64,000 bases of DNA from Xanthomonas campestris pv. badrii (lineage in GTDB: Bacteria; Pseudomonadota; Gammaproteobacteria; Xanthomonadales; Xanthomonadaceae). Location of the stretch: the NCBI RefSeq assembly GCF_012848175.1, contig NZ_CP051651.1, forward strand, positions 3,286,001 to 3,350,000. The letters are read 5' to 3'. A program made the translations under genes and the position numbers. Positions within the stretch are counted from its first letter, which is position 1. Each line of letters opens with the position of its first letter. Under the pieces are notes generated by a model. It searched no databases, was not told the DNA's origin, and worked only from the letters and a program-made list of their open reading frames with translations. Below, piece after piece: positions 29,261-37,891 of the stretch.

Positions 29261-29937
29261 GCGGGCGGTATCGCCGCGGCCTGCTCGTCGAGCGCGTAGC
29301 CGATGCCACGCACGGTACGGATCAGCGCCGGCGACAGTTTGCGACGCAGCTGATGCACATGGACATCCACTGCATTGCTGGCGACATCTTCGTCCCATCC
29401 GTACAGATGCTGCTGGATACGCTCGCGCCCGATCGGGCGTCCACGCTGTTCCATCAACAACCACAACAATGCGAATTCGCGTCGGGTCAGGTCCAGATCG
29501 CGGCCGAGCCAGCGCACCGACATGGCCGCCGGATCCAGCCGCAGCGCACCGGACTGCAAGGTCGGTTGCGCACGACCGGCCGCGCGGCGCAGCAACGCAC
29601 GCGTGCGCGCCAACAGCTCGTTGCTGTCGAAGGGCTTGCCCAGATAATCATCGGCGCCGACATCCAGGCCAAGCGCGCGGTCGGCGGCGCGCTCGCGGGC
29701 GCTGAGCACGAGAATGGGCGTATCCAGTGCGCGTGCACGCGCTGCACGGATGACCTCGATACCATCCATGCGCGGCAGGCCCAGGTCCAGGATCACCAGA
29801 TCCAGCGTGGCCTCCTGCAGCGCCATCAGTGCACTGACGCCATCGTGCACCCAGTCCACCGCATAGGCGGCACGCCGCAATGCAGTGCGGATGCCTTCGC
29901 CCAGCGACAGATCGTCTTCGACCAGCAGAATGCGCAT
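29257..29937 (-). CDS. OmpR-family response regulator
   Basis: 226 residues: receiver domain (MRILLVEDDLSLGEG, phosphoacceptor Asp in DLVILDLGLPRMDG, switch Lys in DDYLGKPF) and a winged-helix DNA-binding domain (VDVHVHQLRRKL, IRTVRGIGYAL). It is like QseB/TctD. It is coupled to the kinase and lies 22 bases after the TPR gene, inside the putative biosynthetic operon. Confidence 0.94.
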   Translation of the reverse strand: MRILLVEDDLSLGEGIRTALRRAAYAVDWVHDGVSALMALQEATLDLVILDLGLPRMDGIEVIRAARARALDTPILVLSARERAADRALGLDVGADDYLGKPFDSNELLARTRALLRRAAGRAQPTLQSGALRLDPAAMSVRWLGRDLDLTRREFALLWLLMEQRGRPIGRERIQQHLYGWDEDVASNAVDVHVHQLRRKLSPALIRTVRGIGYALDEQAAAIPPA

Positions 29938-29959
29938 GTGGGCCAGTCTGGAAGCCCGC

Positions 29960-30670
29960 TCAGTGCTTGGCAAGCTGCGCGCGCACATCGGCCAGCCTGG
30001 CCGCGATCTCCTTGCGGCGCCCTGCATCGGCCACCTGACGGCCCGGCCGCGGAGCCGCGGCAGCGGCTTTCTCGAACGCCTTTGCCGCACCGGCCCAGTC
30101 TTTCTGGTCGCGCAGGAAATCGCCGACGAAATAATTGCTGTCCAGCCCGTCCGGGTCGATCGCCAGCCCCTGGTACAACAGCGTGCGCGCCTTGGCGCGG
30201 TCGCCGAATCCGATCGGCCAGCCGGGAACCTGGTAGTACAGGGCGCCCAGGCTGGTGTAGGCCGCGCCATCGAGTGCGCGCGGCGCCCGCTCGATCGCCT
30301 GCTCGAAATCGCTGCGCGCGCGCCTGACCTGCGCCAGTGCGCCCAGCCCGCCTTTTTCTCCGGCCAGGCTGGAGCGCACGATTCCGTCCCAGATCAGCGC
30401 GTCGGCATCACCCGGCGCGTTCTGGCAGGCCTGTTCGGCTTGCTGCGCCAGTGCCTCCAGCGCGGCGGCGCGTTGCGGCTTCGGGAGCTGATACTCGATC
30501 ACCGCCCAGCGATCCTGCAGTTGCGCCACCTGTGGCGACAGTCCGGCGGCGCTGCTCACGCTGGCAGCCAGGCAAAGGCCCAGTACGGCGGCACTGCGCA
30601 GCGCGCGGCGGCTGGCGAACACGGGCGCATGCGGACCACGCTGCGCGGAGGGAAGGTCATTGCGCTTCAT
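29960..30670 (-). CDS. Exported TPR-like protein
   Basis: 236 residues with a signal peptide (to about SVSSAAGL). The mature part is helical with tetratricopeptide-like repeats (YTSLGALYYQVPGWPIGFGD, ARTLLYQGLAIDPDGLDSNYFVGDFL, AAKAFEKAAAAAPRPG). It resembles periplasmic TatT/TRAP-associated TPR proteins. AGGAG precedes the ATG, which lies 14 bases inside the upstream SDR gene. In this operon it may bind the product or a partner protein; that is inference. Confidence 0.72.
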   Translation of the reverse strand: MKRNDLPSAQRGPHAPVFASRRALRSAAVLGLCLAASVSSAAGLSPQVAQLQDRWAVIEYQLPKPQRAAALEALAQQAEQACQNAPGDADALIWDGIVRSSLAGEKGGLGALAQVRRARSDFEQAIERAPRALDGAAYTSLGALYYQVPGWPIGFGDRAKARTLLYQGLAIDPDGLDSNYFVGDFLRDQKDWAGAAKAFEKAAAAAPRPGRQVADAGRRKEIAARLADVRAQLAKH

Positions 30671-31490
30671 GGGAAAGCTCCTGTGTGGCGGCTGCGCCAC
30701 TGGGCCGCGCATGGCGGCGAATGATGGGAAGCTGCTTGCGCAGCGCGCGATCCACCAGCTCCGGCAGCAGCCCGTTGAGCCGGACGAACAGCCGCTCCGG
30801 CCACCCCAGCTGCCGCCGCGCATCGCCGCGCACGATCGATTGCAACAGCGCAGCCGCCACCTCGTCGGCGCGGTCCACTGACGTGCCGAGTTCGGCGTTG
30901 AGCGCATCGACCTGTGCGGGGTTGAAGGCCGTCGCCGTGGCGCGTGGCGACAGGTACTGGAACCGCACACCGGTGTCGGCATACTCGCGCGCCAACGCCT
31001 CGAACAGCCCGCGCAATCCGAACTTGCTGGCGCTGTAGCCGGCAAATCCTGCAAACCCGATACTGCCGAAGGTGGAGCCCACCGCCACCATCGCCGCCTC
31101 CGGCTGGCGCGCGAAGCCAGGCAACAAGGCCTGCACCAGCAGCATCGGCGCGGTCAGATTCGACTGCACCAACGCCGCCAGGCGCGCCGGGTCCTGATCC
31201 TGCAACAAGCCGAATTGGCCCTGTGCATGCGCAAGCACCAGCACCGACGGTGCCGGGTGCATCGCGTGCACCTGCGCCAGCAGCACCGCGCGACCGGAGT
31301 CGCTGGCCAGGTCTGCTGCCAGCGGCACCACGCGGCCGGGCGGGTGTGCGGCCGCCAGGGCCTGCAGGGTCCGCTGCGTGCGCCCCACCGCCACCACGGT
31401 CGCGCCCGCCAGCACCAGGCCGGCGCATAGCGCGCTGCCGATCCCACCGCTGGCGCCGGTCAGCAGGACGCATTTGCCCCGAAGGTCCAT
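30657..31490 (-). CDS. Short-chain dehydrogenase/reductase
   Basis: 277 residues: nucleotide motif TGASGGIGSALCAG, catalytic S in VGSTFGSIGF and YSASK. A C-terminal ~60-residue extension holds a hydrophobic stretch (RLFVRLNGLLPELVDRAL), which points to lipid or membrane-near substrates as in other long SDRs. Its ATG overlaps the upstream stop (TGATG). Likely a ketoreductase or alcohol dehydrogenase step in the operon's pathway. Confidence 0.85.
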   Translation of the reverse strand: MDLRGKCVLLTGASGGIGSALCAGLVLAGATVVAVGRTQRTLQALAAAHPPGRVVPLAADLASDSGRAVLLAQVHAMHPAPSVLVLAHAQGQFGLLQDQDPARLAALVQSNLTAPMLLVQALLPGFARQPEAAMVAVGSTFGSIGFAGFAGYSASKFGLRGLFEALAREYADTGVRFQYLSPRATATAFNPAQVDALNAELGTSVDRADEVAAALLQSIVRGDARRQLGWPERLFVRLNGLLPELVDRALRKQLPIIRRHARPSGAAATQELSHEAQ

Positions 31491-32164
31491 CACCCCACCT
31501 CCGCCAGACGTAGCCCATCGCTGCGCAGGGTGCGAAACAGATCGCCGTACAGCACGTAGAAACGTTTGGCCGCATGCACGACGGCCTGCTGATCGAGCGG
31601 GTCGTCCAGCCGGTTCATCAACCTTTCGAAAAAGCCGGCATGTTCGACATCCAGATCGCCGTGCGAGAGCAGATAACTGAAGGCATTGGGGGCCAGTTGC
31701 AGCGTCTGCGCAATGCTGTTGGCTGCGCGGGTGGCCAGTGCCACGCTGGTGCCCTCCAGCACCAGCACCATGCCGAAGAAGCCCACCGGGTTGCCGCGCT
31801 GGATGGTGTCGTAGGCGTAGCTGACCAGCAGCTCGGTGGCCAGCGACGGCCCGGCCAGCACGGTCGCTTCGCGCGCCTGCCCGCAGGCGACCAGATCATC
31901 AAGGATCCATTCCTGGTGGCCCATTTCCTCTTCGATGTATTCACCGATGGCTTCGCGCAGCCATTCCAGGCGCGCCGGCAGGCGTGCACCGCAGGCCATC
32001 AGCAACGGCACGGTGTGCCGCACGTGGTGATAGGCCTGCCCGAGGAAGGCCACATAGTCGGCATGCGCGATGTCGCCGGCCAGCGCGGCCTGGATGATCG
32101 GCACCTGGGTCATGCGTTCGCGTTCGGTCTGGGTCTGCGCAAGCAGGGATGCGTAAAACGTCAT
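31490..32164 (-). CDS. Haem-oxygenase-like putative di-iron enzyme (TenA/UndA-type fold)
   Basis: 224 residues, all helical. Potential metal ligands are spaced as in haem-oxygenase-like di-iron oxidases: an early AYHHVRHTVP, EYIEEEMGHQEW, and HGDLDVEHAGFF. Known members include UndA (fatty acid to 1-alkene), CADD and SznF; TenA/PqqC relatives lack the full iron set. It is not a haem oxygenase by context. It overlaps both neighbours by four or fewer bases. The substrate is inferred to be an acyl chain because an acyl-activating enzyme and an SDR are next to it. Confidence 0.75.
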   Translation of the reverse strand: MTFYASLLAQTQTERERMTQVPIIQAALAGDIAHADYVAFLGQAYHHVRHTVPLLMACGARLPARLEWLREAIGEYIEEEMGHQEWILDDLVACGQAREATVLAGPSLATELLVSYAYDTIQRGNPVGFFGMVLVLEGTSVALATRAANSIAQTLQLAPNAFSYLLSHGDLDVEHAGFFERLMNRLDDPLDQQAVVHAAKRFYVLYGDLFRTLRSDGLRLAEVG

Positions 32165-33660
32165 GGAGAAATTCCTCTGGAAACGACAGTGGCAGGCAAG
32201 CGATAACTGCGATCGACTGCAGATTGGTAACGCGCAAGGATGGCCTCGCGGCGGGGACGCCCGTTGGCCGTGAGCAGGCCATCGTGCGCACTGAATGGCG
32301 CCTCGGCGCGGACGTAGCGCGCCACCCGGGCGTAGTCGGGCAGGCCAGCGTTGACCTCGGCCAGTGCAGCGAGGATGGCCGCATCGTCGGCATCGGCGCG
32401 CCGTGGCCATAGCACCGCGACGTTGTCGGCCTGCGCTTCGCCCCAGACCACCGCCTGCGCGAGCAGCGGATGCTGCAGCAATTCGCTTTCCACCCATTCG
32501 GGCGACACGTTGCGGCCGAACGAGGTGATGAACACATGCTTGCGCCGCCCGGTGATGTGCACGAAACCATCGCCATCCACATATCCCAGATCACCGGTGC
32601 GCACCGGCCCGGAGGGCATGCCCTGCTCTCCCAGATAACCGAGCGCACGCACGCCCTCGACCTGGACTTCGCCATCGACGATGCGCACCTGTGCGTGCGG
32701 CAGCGCTTGCCCGACGCTGCCTGCACGCAGCGCGCCGGGGCGGTTGAGGCAGACCACCGACCCGCATTCGGTCAAGCCGTAGCCTTCGAATACCGGCAGG
32801 CCCAGCGCAGCTGCACGCGCCAGCAGGCTGGGGCCGATATGCCCGCCGCCGACGGCGATGTAGCGCAGCGATGTCGGCAAGGCCACGCCCTGTTCTGAAG
32901 CGCTGACCAGGGCCAGCAGCAACTGCGGTACCAGGATCACGCTCTCCGGCTGATAGTGGTGCAGGCAGCGCAGCAGCGTTGGCACATCCAGACCGCTGGC
33001 GCCGGTGTAGCCGATCTGCGCCAGCGACGGCAACGCCACCTGCGCGCCCGACAGCAGCGTGGCGTAAAGACCGGCAACGTTTTCCAGCAGGGTGGAGAGC
33101 GGCATCAGGCACAGATGCCGACGTGGCGCGATGGCGGCCGACGCCTCCACCAGCGAATTGGCCACGGTGAGCAAGCTGTCGGCCGACAGGCACACGCCCT
33201 TGGGCCGCCCGGTGGTGCCCGAGGTGTAGGTGATGCAGGCCGTGCCGTCGGGGAGCACCGGCATCTCGCCGGTTGCCTGCACCCGCCAGGCACGCACGCC
33301 TTCATACGCAAGCTCCGCCAGCGGACCCTCGGTACCGGCGGGCGCGGCGGCAGCGGCGGCGGTCAACACGCACTGCGCACCACTGGAGGCCAGCGCATGC
33401 ACCACCTGCGCGTCCGAAAAGAACGTCGGCAGCGGCACGTGTACCGCGTCGATCAGCCGCAGTGCCAGATCCAGCACCAGCCAGTCCGGCCCGTTGTCCA
33501 GACGGCTGGCGACCCGTGTCACCTCCGCCTTCTTCAGACGCGTGGCAAGCCGCGCCACCGCGTCGGCCACCGTCTGTGCATCCATGGTGCCTGCCGCAGT
33601 CAGCACGCGCGGGGCCTGCCCGCCGAGCTGACCGATCAACGATGCGAACCCGCCGCTCAT
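32161..33660 (-). CDS. AMP-dependent acyl/aryl-activating enzyme
   Basis: 499 residues. The adenylation core is clear: ITYTSGTTGRPKGVCLS (P-loop), EGYGLTECGSV, and TGDLGYVDGDGFVHITGRRKH. The C-terminal A10 motif reads LLTANGRPRR, with Arg where most enzymes have the catalytic Lys of GK. It should activate a carboxylic acid as acyl-adenylate, perhaps then transferring it to CoA or a protein. It starts within the stop of the upstream gene (ATGA). The longer open frame upstream belongs to the neighbouring gene's shadow. Confidence 0.87.
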   Translation of the reverse strand: MSGGFASLIGQLGGQAPRVLTAAGTMDAQTVADAVARLATRLKKAEVTRVASRLDNGPDWLVLDLALRLIDAVHVPLPTFFSDAQVVHALASSGAQCVLTAAAAAAPAGTEGPLAELAYEGVRAWRVQATGEMPVLPDGTACITYTSGTTGRPKGVCLSADSLLTVANSLVEASAAIAPRRHLCLMPLSTLLENVAGLYATLLSGAQVALPSLAQIGYTGASGLDVPTLLRCLHHYQPESVILVPQLLLALVSASEQGVALPTSLRYIAVGGGHIGPSLLARAAALGLPVFEGYGLTECGSVVCLNRPGALRAGSVGQALPHAQVRIVDGEVQVEGVRALGYLGEQGMPSGPVRTGDLGYVDGDGFVHITGRRKHVFITSFGRNVSPEWVESELLQHPLLAQAVVWGEAQADNVAVLWPRRADADDAAILAALAEVNAGLPDYARVARYVRAEAPFSAHDGLLTANGRPRREAILARYQSAVDRSYRLPATVVSRGISP

Positions 33661-34331
33661 GCGCCCACTCCCTGCTGACAGGACAGTGCCGCGGTGTCCC
33701 AGCGCGCCGCCTGCGGATGCAGGGCTTGCCGCGCCAGCAGAAACGCATGCCCGGCAGCGACATCCCCGCACAGCACCTGCGGCTGGGTGGCGTAGTAACT
33801 GCCCCAGTCGGTAGCGTCGTCGCACAGGCGCGACTGCAGCGCCGGGGCCAGCGCCAGCGGCCGCAATTGCAGGCGATCGAAGCTGTTGCGCAGGCTCAAG
33901 GTCGCGGTGAACAGCACCCAGCGCACCCCGGCATGATGCAGCGCATGGGTCATCTGTGGAATCAGCGCGCGTGCGCTGCCGGAGCTGATCGCCGCAAAGT
34001 TGCCCACTTCCGCCACGCCCGAGCGCGCCACCGGCACCGCCATCCTTCCTGCAAGTGCAGACTCGGCAGGTGCGTCCAGATACTGCTCCACGAACAGCGT
34101 GCCCGTGCTGCCAAGGCGGATGCCGACCGTGGCCACCAGCGCGCCCTCCACGTCGCGATAGGCCAGCAACTGCGGAAGGAAACTGCGTAGCACGGCACCG
34201 TAGCGGCGCAGGTAGATAGCGGCGATGAACTGCTCCACTTCCTGGCGCTGCGGGTGCCCCACCCCGACCAGGCAAGCGGTGGCAGCCGATCGGCGCGAGT
34301 AAGGCAAAACGGGCGTGGGTACGATGCTCAT
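33657..34331 (-). CDS. Thermostable-haemolysin family protein (acyltransferase-like)
   Basis: 224 residues (ATG 34331; an ATG three codons earlier is also possible). It matches the T_hemolysin family over its length: EVEQFIAAIYLRRYGAVLRS, TLFVEQYLDAPAE, VAEVGNFAAI, WVLFTATLSLRNSF and WGSYYATQPQV. The family is named after a Vibrio haemolysin, but the fold resembles N-acyltransferases (inferred from the LuxI/GNAT-like strand-helix pattern). First gene of the seven-gene run and divergent from the CoA-transferase gene. Confidence 0.82.
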   Translation of the reverse strand: MSIVPTPVLPYSRRSAATACLVGVGHPQRQEVEQFIAAIYLRRYGAVLRSFLPQLLAYRDVEGALVATVGIRLGSTGTLFVEQYLDAPAESALAGRMAVPVARSGVAEVGNFAAISSGSARALIPQMTHALHHAGVRWVLFTATLSLRNSFDRLQLRPLALAPALQSRLCDDATDWGSYYATQPQVLCGDVAAGHAFLLARQALHPQAARWDTAALSCQQGVGA

Positions 34332-34340
34332 GCGGCGCAT

Positions 34341-34481
34341 GCTGCGCGCGCCGGATTAAGTCACCATGAGCCGAGTGTTACCCAGTTGTAAGGTGCAACT
34401 TGCTAATTCGTTACCCGCTGTCAGGCCGCACCCGACCGCCGTCAGCGCCTCCACTACAGCGTTTGGGCTACGCTCGCCTGC
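34341..34481. promoter_or_regulatory. Divergent promoter region with repeated GTTACCC
   Basis: Between the haemolysin-family operon and the CoA-transferase gene. GTTACCC occurs at 34377-34383 and 34410-34416 (33 bases, about three helical turns), and an AGTTG-N7-CAACT palindrome lies between them (34384-34400). This is a plausible binding site for the operon's own OmpR-type regulator. Confidence 0.45.
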
Positions 34482-36443
34482 ATGAGCATGCACGTCACCG
34501 CGCTGGACACCGCAGTCGCCCACATCCTGCACCACATCGACGGCCCCCTGCGCGTTGGCGCGCCGCTGGGCATCGGCAAGCCGCACCGGCTGTTGAACGC
34601 GTTGTACGCAGCGCTCAAGGACACCCCGTCGCGGCCACTGGCGCTGTACACCGCGCTCTCGCTCAATCCACCCGGGCCAGGCAGCGGACTTCAGGCACGC
34701 TTTGCGGCGCCGTTCATCGCGCGCCACTTCGGTGAGGATTTCCCGCGCCTTGCGTATGTCGATGCCATGCTGCGCGACGCCCTGCCTGCACATGTCCAGG
34801 TGGAAGAGTTCTACATGCAATCCGGTGGCTTGTTGCAGTCGACGCAGGCGCAGGCCGCCTACACCAGCCTGAACTACACGCACGCGGCGGCGGCAGTGGC
34901 GCAGCGGGCGCCGAACCTGATCGTGCAGAAGGTGGCACGCGAACCTGGCGGTACCCGGCTGTCGTTGTCGTGCAACAACGACATCACCCAGGACACCCTG
35001 GACGCGGTGCAGTCGCTGGGGCTGCCACGCCCGTTGCTGGTGGCCGAGGTCGACCCGCAATTGCCCTGGATCGGCGGCACCGCTGCGGTGGACGCGGCGT
35101 TCTTCGATCTGATCATCGACCTGCCCGGCCCCTCGCCGCGCCTGTTCGGCTTGCCGCGGCAGCCGGTGAGCAGCGTCGATTACGCCATCGGGCTGTACGC
35201 AAGCACCCTGGTGCGCGATGGCGGCACCTTGCAGATCGGCATCGGCACGCTGGCCGATGCCCTCAGCCATGCGCTGGTCCTGCGCCACACCGACAACGCC
35301 ACCTATCGCCGCGTGCTGCAGGCACTGGACCCCGACCTTGCAACCCATCCGGCCGTGCAGGCCAGCGGCGGGCTGGAGCCGTTCGCGATCGGCCTGTATG
35401 GCTGCAGCGAAATGCTCAACGAAGGTTTCAAGCAATTGGTGGACAGTGGCGTGATCGCCCGCAAGGTGCACGACGACCTGCCGTTGATGCAACGCATCGC
35501 CGATGGCAGTGCCGATGCCGGCGACCAAGCGCGCCTGGCACGCGAAGGCCAATTCCTGCATGGCGCGTTCTATCTCGGCTCGCCGGACTTCTACCAGTGG
35601 TTGCGCACACGCGACGCGCAGACCCGCAATGCCATCGGCATGCGCCGCATCAGCGAGATCAACCAGCTCTATGGTGGCAACGAAGCGCTGGAACGCCTGC
35701 AACGGCACGACGCGCGTTTCTTCAACTCCTGCATGATGGCCACCGCGCTGGGGGCGGCGGTGTCCGATGGTCTGGAGGATGGACGCGTGGTGTCCGGTGT
35801 GGGTGGCCAGTACAACTTCGTGGCGATGGCGCATGCGCTGCCGCAGGCACGCAGCGCGCTGATGCTGCGCGCCACCCGTGATGCCGGCGCGCAGGCGGCC
35901 AGCAATGTGCGTTGGAACTATGGTCACACCACCATTCCACGCCACCTGCGCGATCTCTACATCACCGAATACGGCATTGCCGACCTACGGCACAAGACCG
36001 ATCAGCAATGCGTCCTGGAGATGGCCGGCATCTGCGATGCCCGCTTTCAAGACACGTTGCTGGCGCAGGCGACGCGGTCGCGCAAGCTACGCACTCCACC
36101 GCAACTGGCTGCACGCGCGCAACGTAATACGCCCGAAACGCTGGAGCAGGCCCTGGCCCCGTTTCGCCGCGACGGCAGCCTGCCCGACTACCCGCTGGGC
36201 AGCGACTTCACCACGATCGAGCAGCAGCTGTTGCGCGCCTTGACCTGGCTGAAGGCTGCAACGGCCAGTGCGACCGGCAAGGCCGCGACCGTGGCGCGCG
36301 CCGTGCTTGCACGCGGCACGTTGCAGGCTGACGAAGCGGCGTGCCTGCGGCGCATGGCGCTGGATGCGCCGCGCAGTCCTGGCGAGTGCGTGCAGGCACG
36401 GCTGCTCGTACATGCCTTGCGCCAAACAGCTTCAGATCGGTAG
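34482..36443 (+). CDS. Acetyl-CoA hydrolase/CoA-transferase family, long form
   Basis: 653 residues, longer than the usual 430-510. The two CoA-transferase halves are visible: GGTLQIGIGTLADAL and GCSEMLNEGFKQL (with the likely catalytic Glu), then SGVGGQYNFVAMAHAL, and YITEYGIADLRHKTD. The final ~120 residues are an added helical part. It probably moves CoA between acyl groups or hydrolyses acyl-CoA. It is divergent from the acyl-activating operon, so an acyl-CoA link is possible. Confidence 0.8.
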   Translation: MSMHVTALDTAVAHILHHIDGPLRVGAPLGIGKPHRLLNALYAALKDTPSRPLALYTALSLNPPGPGSGLQARFAAPFIARHFGEDFPRLAYVDAMLRDALPAHVQVEEFYMQSGGLLQSTQAQAAYTSLNYTHAAAAVAQRAPNLIVQKVAREPGGTRLSLSCNNDITQDTLDAVQSLGLPRPLLVAEVDPQLPWIGGTAAVDAAFFDLIIDLPGPSPRLFGLPRQPVSSVDYAIGLYASTLVRDGGTLQIGIGTLADALSHALVLRHTDNATYRRVLQALDPDLATHPAVQASGGLEPFAIGLYGCSEMLNEGFKQLVDSGVIARKVHDDLPLMQRIADGSADAGDQARLAREGQFLHGAFYLGSPDFYQWLRTRDAQTRNAIGMRRISEINQLYGGNEALERLQRHDARFFNSCMMATALGAAVSDGLEDGRVVSGVGGQYNFVAMAHALPQARSALMLRATRDAGAQAASNVRWNYGHTTIPRHLRDLYITEYGIADLRHKTDQQCVLEMAGICDARFQDTLLAQATRSRKLRTPPQLAARAQRNTPETLEQALAPFRRDGSLPDYPLGSDFTTIEQQLLRALTWLKAATASATGKAATVARAVLARGTLQADEAACLRRMALDAPRSPGECVQARLLVHALRQTASDR

Positions 36444-36577
36444 CAGCTGACTCACCGACTCGGCGCGTTCGATAGCGACCAGGCCAACGGACTGACGCAT
36501 CACGGACATACAGCGGAAAGAGATGCGTCAGACTGGGCCAGGATGATGGCGATCACATTGTGTCCGGATCGCTCTGA

Positions 36578-37753
36578 ATGCCTGGTTTTTCCGCTGTTTC
36601 TGCATCCATCTCCCGCACCGGCAGCGACGCGAATGACGCGCGCGAAAAGCGAAGGACTGTAGCTGCCGGCATCACCTTCGCGGTTGCGATGCTGGGCAGC
36701 CTTGTGGCGAGCGCAGCGCCCCACCTCACCGACCTGCAATACATCGGCAGCCACAACAGCTACCACGCCGGATTCGCGCCCAGCGAGGCGGCGGTGCTGA
36801 AGCAACGCGATCCGGCGTTGTTTGCCGCACTCGATTACCGCCATCCGGCACTGACCAGGCAACTGGACGATGGCGTGCGACAACTGGAACTGGACGTCTT
36901 TGCCGATGCGCGGGGTGGGCGCTATGCGCATCCTGCCATCGTTGCGCAGATCGCCAAGGCCGGGCTTGCAGCCGCGCCGGCAAGCGCGCCGGAGGGGGTG
37001 ATGGACAAGCCCGGATTCAAGGTCATGCATGTGCAGGACATCGACCAGCGCAGCAACTGCCAGCCGTTGGTGGCCTGCCTGCAGGAAGTACGCGCATGGT
37101 CACGGCAGCACCCTGGCCATGTGCCTGTCTTCATCCTGCTGGAGACCAAGCAGACACCGATACCGGCGGCGTTTCCGACCGTGCAGCCCGAGCCGTTCGA
37201 CGCCAAGGCGATGGACGCCCTGGATGCCGAGCTGCGCTCGGTGTTCCAGCCCGGCGAGTACATCAGCCCAGATCAGGTGCGTGGCAGCGCGCGCACGCTC
37301 AATGCAGCGGTGCTGGTGCATGGCTGGCCACCCCTGCAGGCCGCGCGCGGCAAGGTGATCTTCCTGCTGGATCAACGCATCGCCGGCGCCAGCTATCTTC
37401 CCGGCCATCCGGCATTGCGCGGCCGGGTGTGTTTCACCAATGCAGTGCCGGGCGCCGACGATGCCGCGTTCATCGAGCGCAATGACGGCCCTGCCGAGGA
37501 GATCACGCAGCTGGTCAAGGCCGGCTACCTGGTGCGTACGCGCGCCGATGCCGACCTCAAGCAAGTGCAGGCCAACGACACCACGCGGCGCGACCGCATG
37601 CTGGCCAGCGGCGCACAGCTGATCAGTACCGACTTTCCCGTCAACGCGCCGGCCAGCTCCGGCTATGTGGTGCGCTTTGCCGGCGGTGCGGTGGCGCGCT
37701 GCAATCCGCAGCGGCCACAGACGCTGTGCAAGGGCGTCGACCTGAGCCACTGA
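36578..37753 (+). CDS. Exported calcium-dependent PI-PLC-like phosphodiesterase
   Basis: 391 residues. An N-terminal hydrophobic segment (VAAGITFAVAMLGSLVASAAP) acts as signal peptide after an unusually long basic lead, so the true start may be further in. The TIM-barrel PI-PLC features are present: YIGSHNSYHAG (catalytic His), GVRQLELDVFAD (metal site), FKVMHVQDID (second His) and VFILLETKQ. It should cleave a phosphodiester bond in inositol lipids or related compounds. A TonB-dependent receptor follows on the same strand. Confidence 0.8.
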   Translation: MPGFSAVSASISRTGSDANDAREKRRTVAAGITFAVAMLGSLVASAAPHLTDLQYIGSHNSYHAGFAPSEAAVLKQRDPALFAALDYRHPALTRQLDDGVRQLELDVFADARGGRYAHPAIVAQIAKAGLAAAPASAPEGVMDKPGFKVMHVQDIDQRSNCQPLVACLQEVRAWSRQHPGHVPVFILLETKQTPIPAAFPTVQPEPFDAKAMDALDAELRSVFQPGEYISPDQVRGSARTLNAAVLVHGWPPLQAARGKVIFLLDQRIAGASYLPGHPALRGRVCFTNAVPGADDAAFIERNDGPAEEITQLVKAGYLVRTRADADLKQVQANDTTRRDRMLASGAQLISTDFPVNAPASSGYVVRFAGGAVARCNPQRPQTLCKGVDLSH

Positions 37754-37891
37754 TCGGCGGCGCCGCGCACCGCGCCGCGGCCGCCCACACGCAAATCACC
37801 TCCTGTCGCAATGGATGGCGTCGGCCAGACCTGGCTGTGTCCGCGTGCCGGACCGGGCCTTTCCCTTCCCCACCTCGAGTGAGTCTTTCCA

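Noticed and set aside
31490..32164. TenA thiaminase for the haem-oxygenase-like protein
   Set aside because: No thiamine genes are nearby, and the ligand spacing fits the di-iron group better; TenA lacks those residues.
33657..34331. True haemolysin toxin
   Set aside because: The family name comes from a single Vibrio protein; there is no signal peptide or pore-forming segment, and the context is metabolic.
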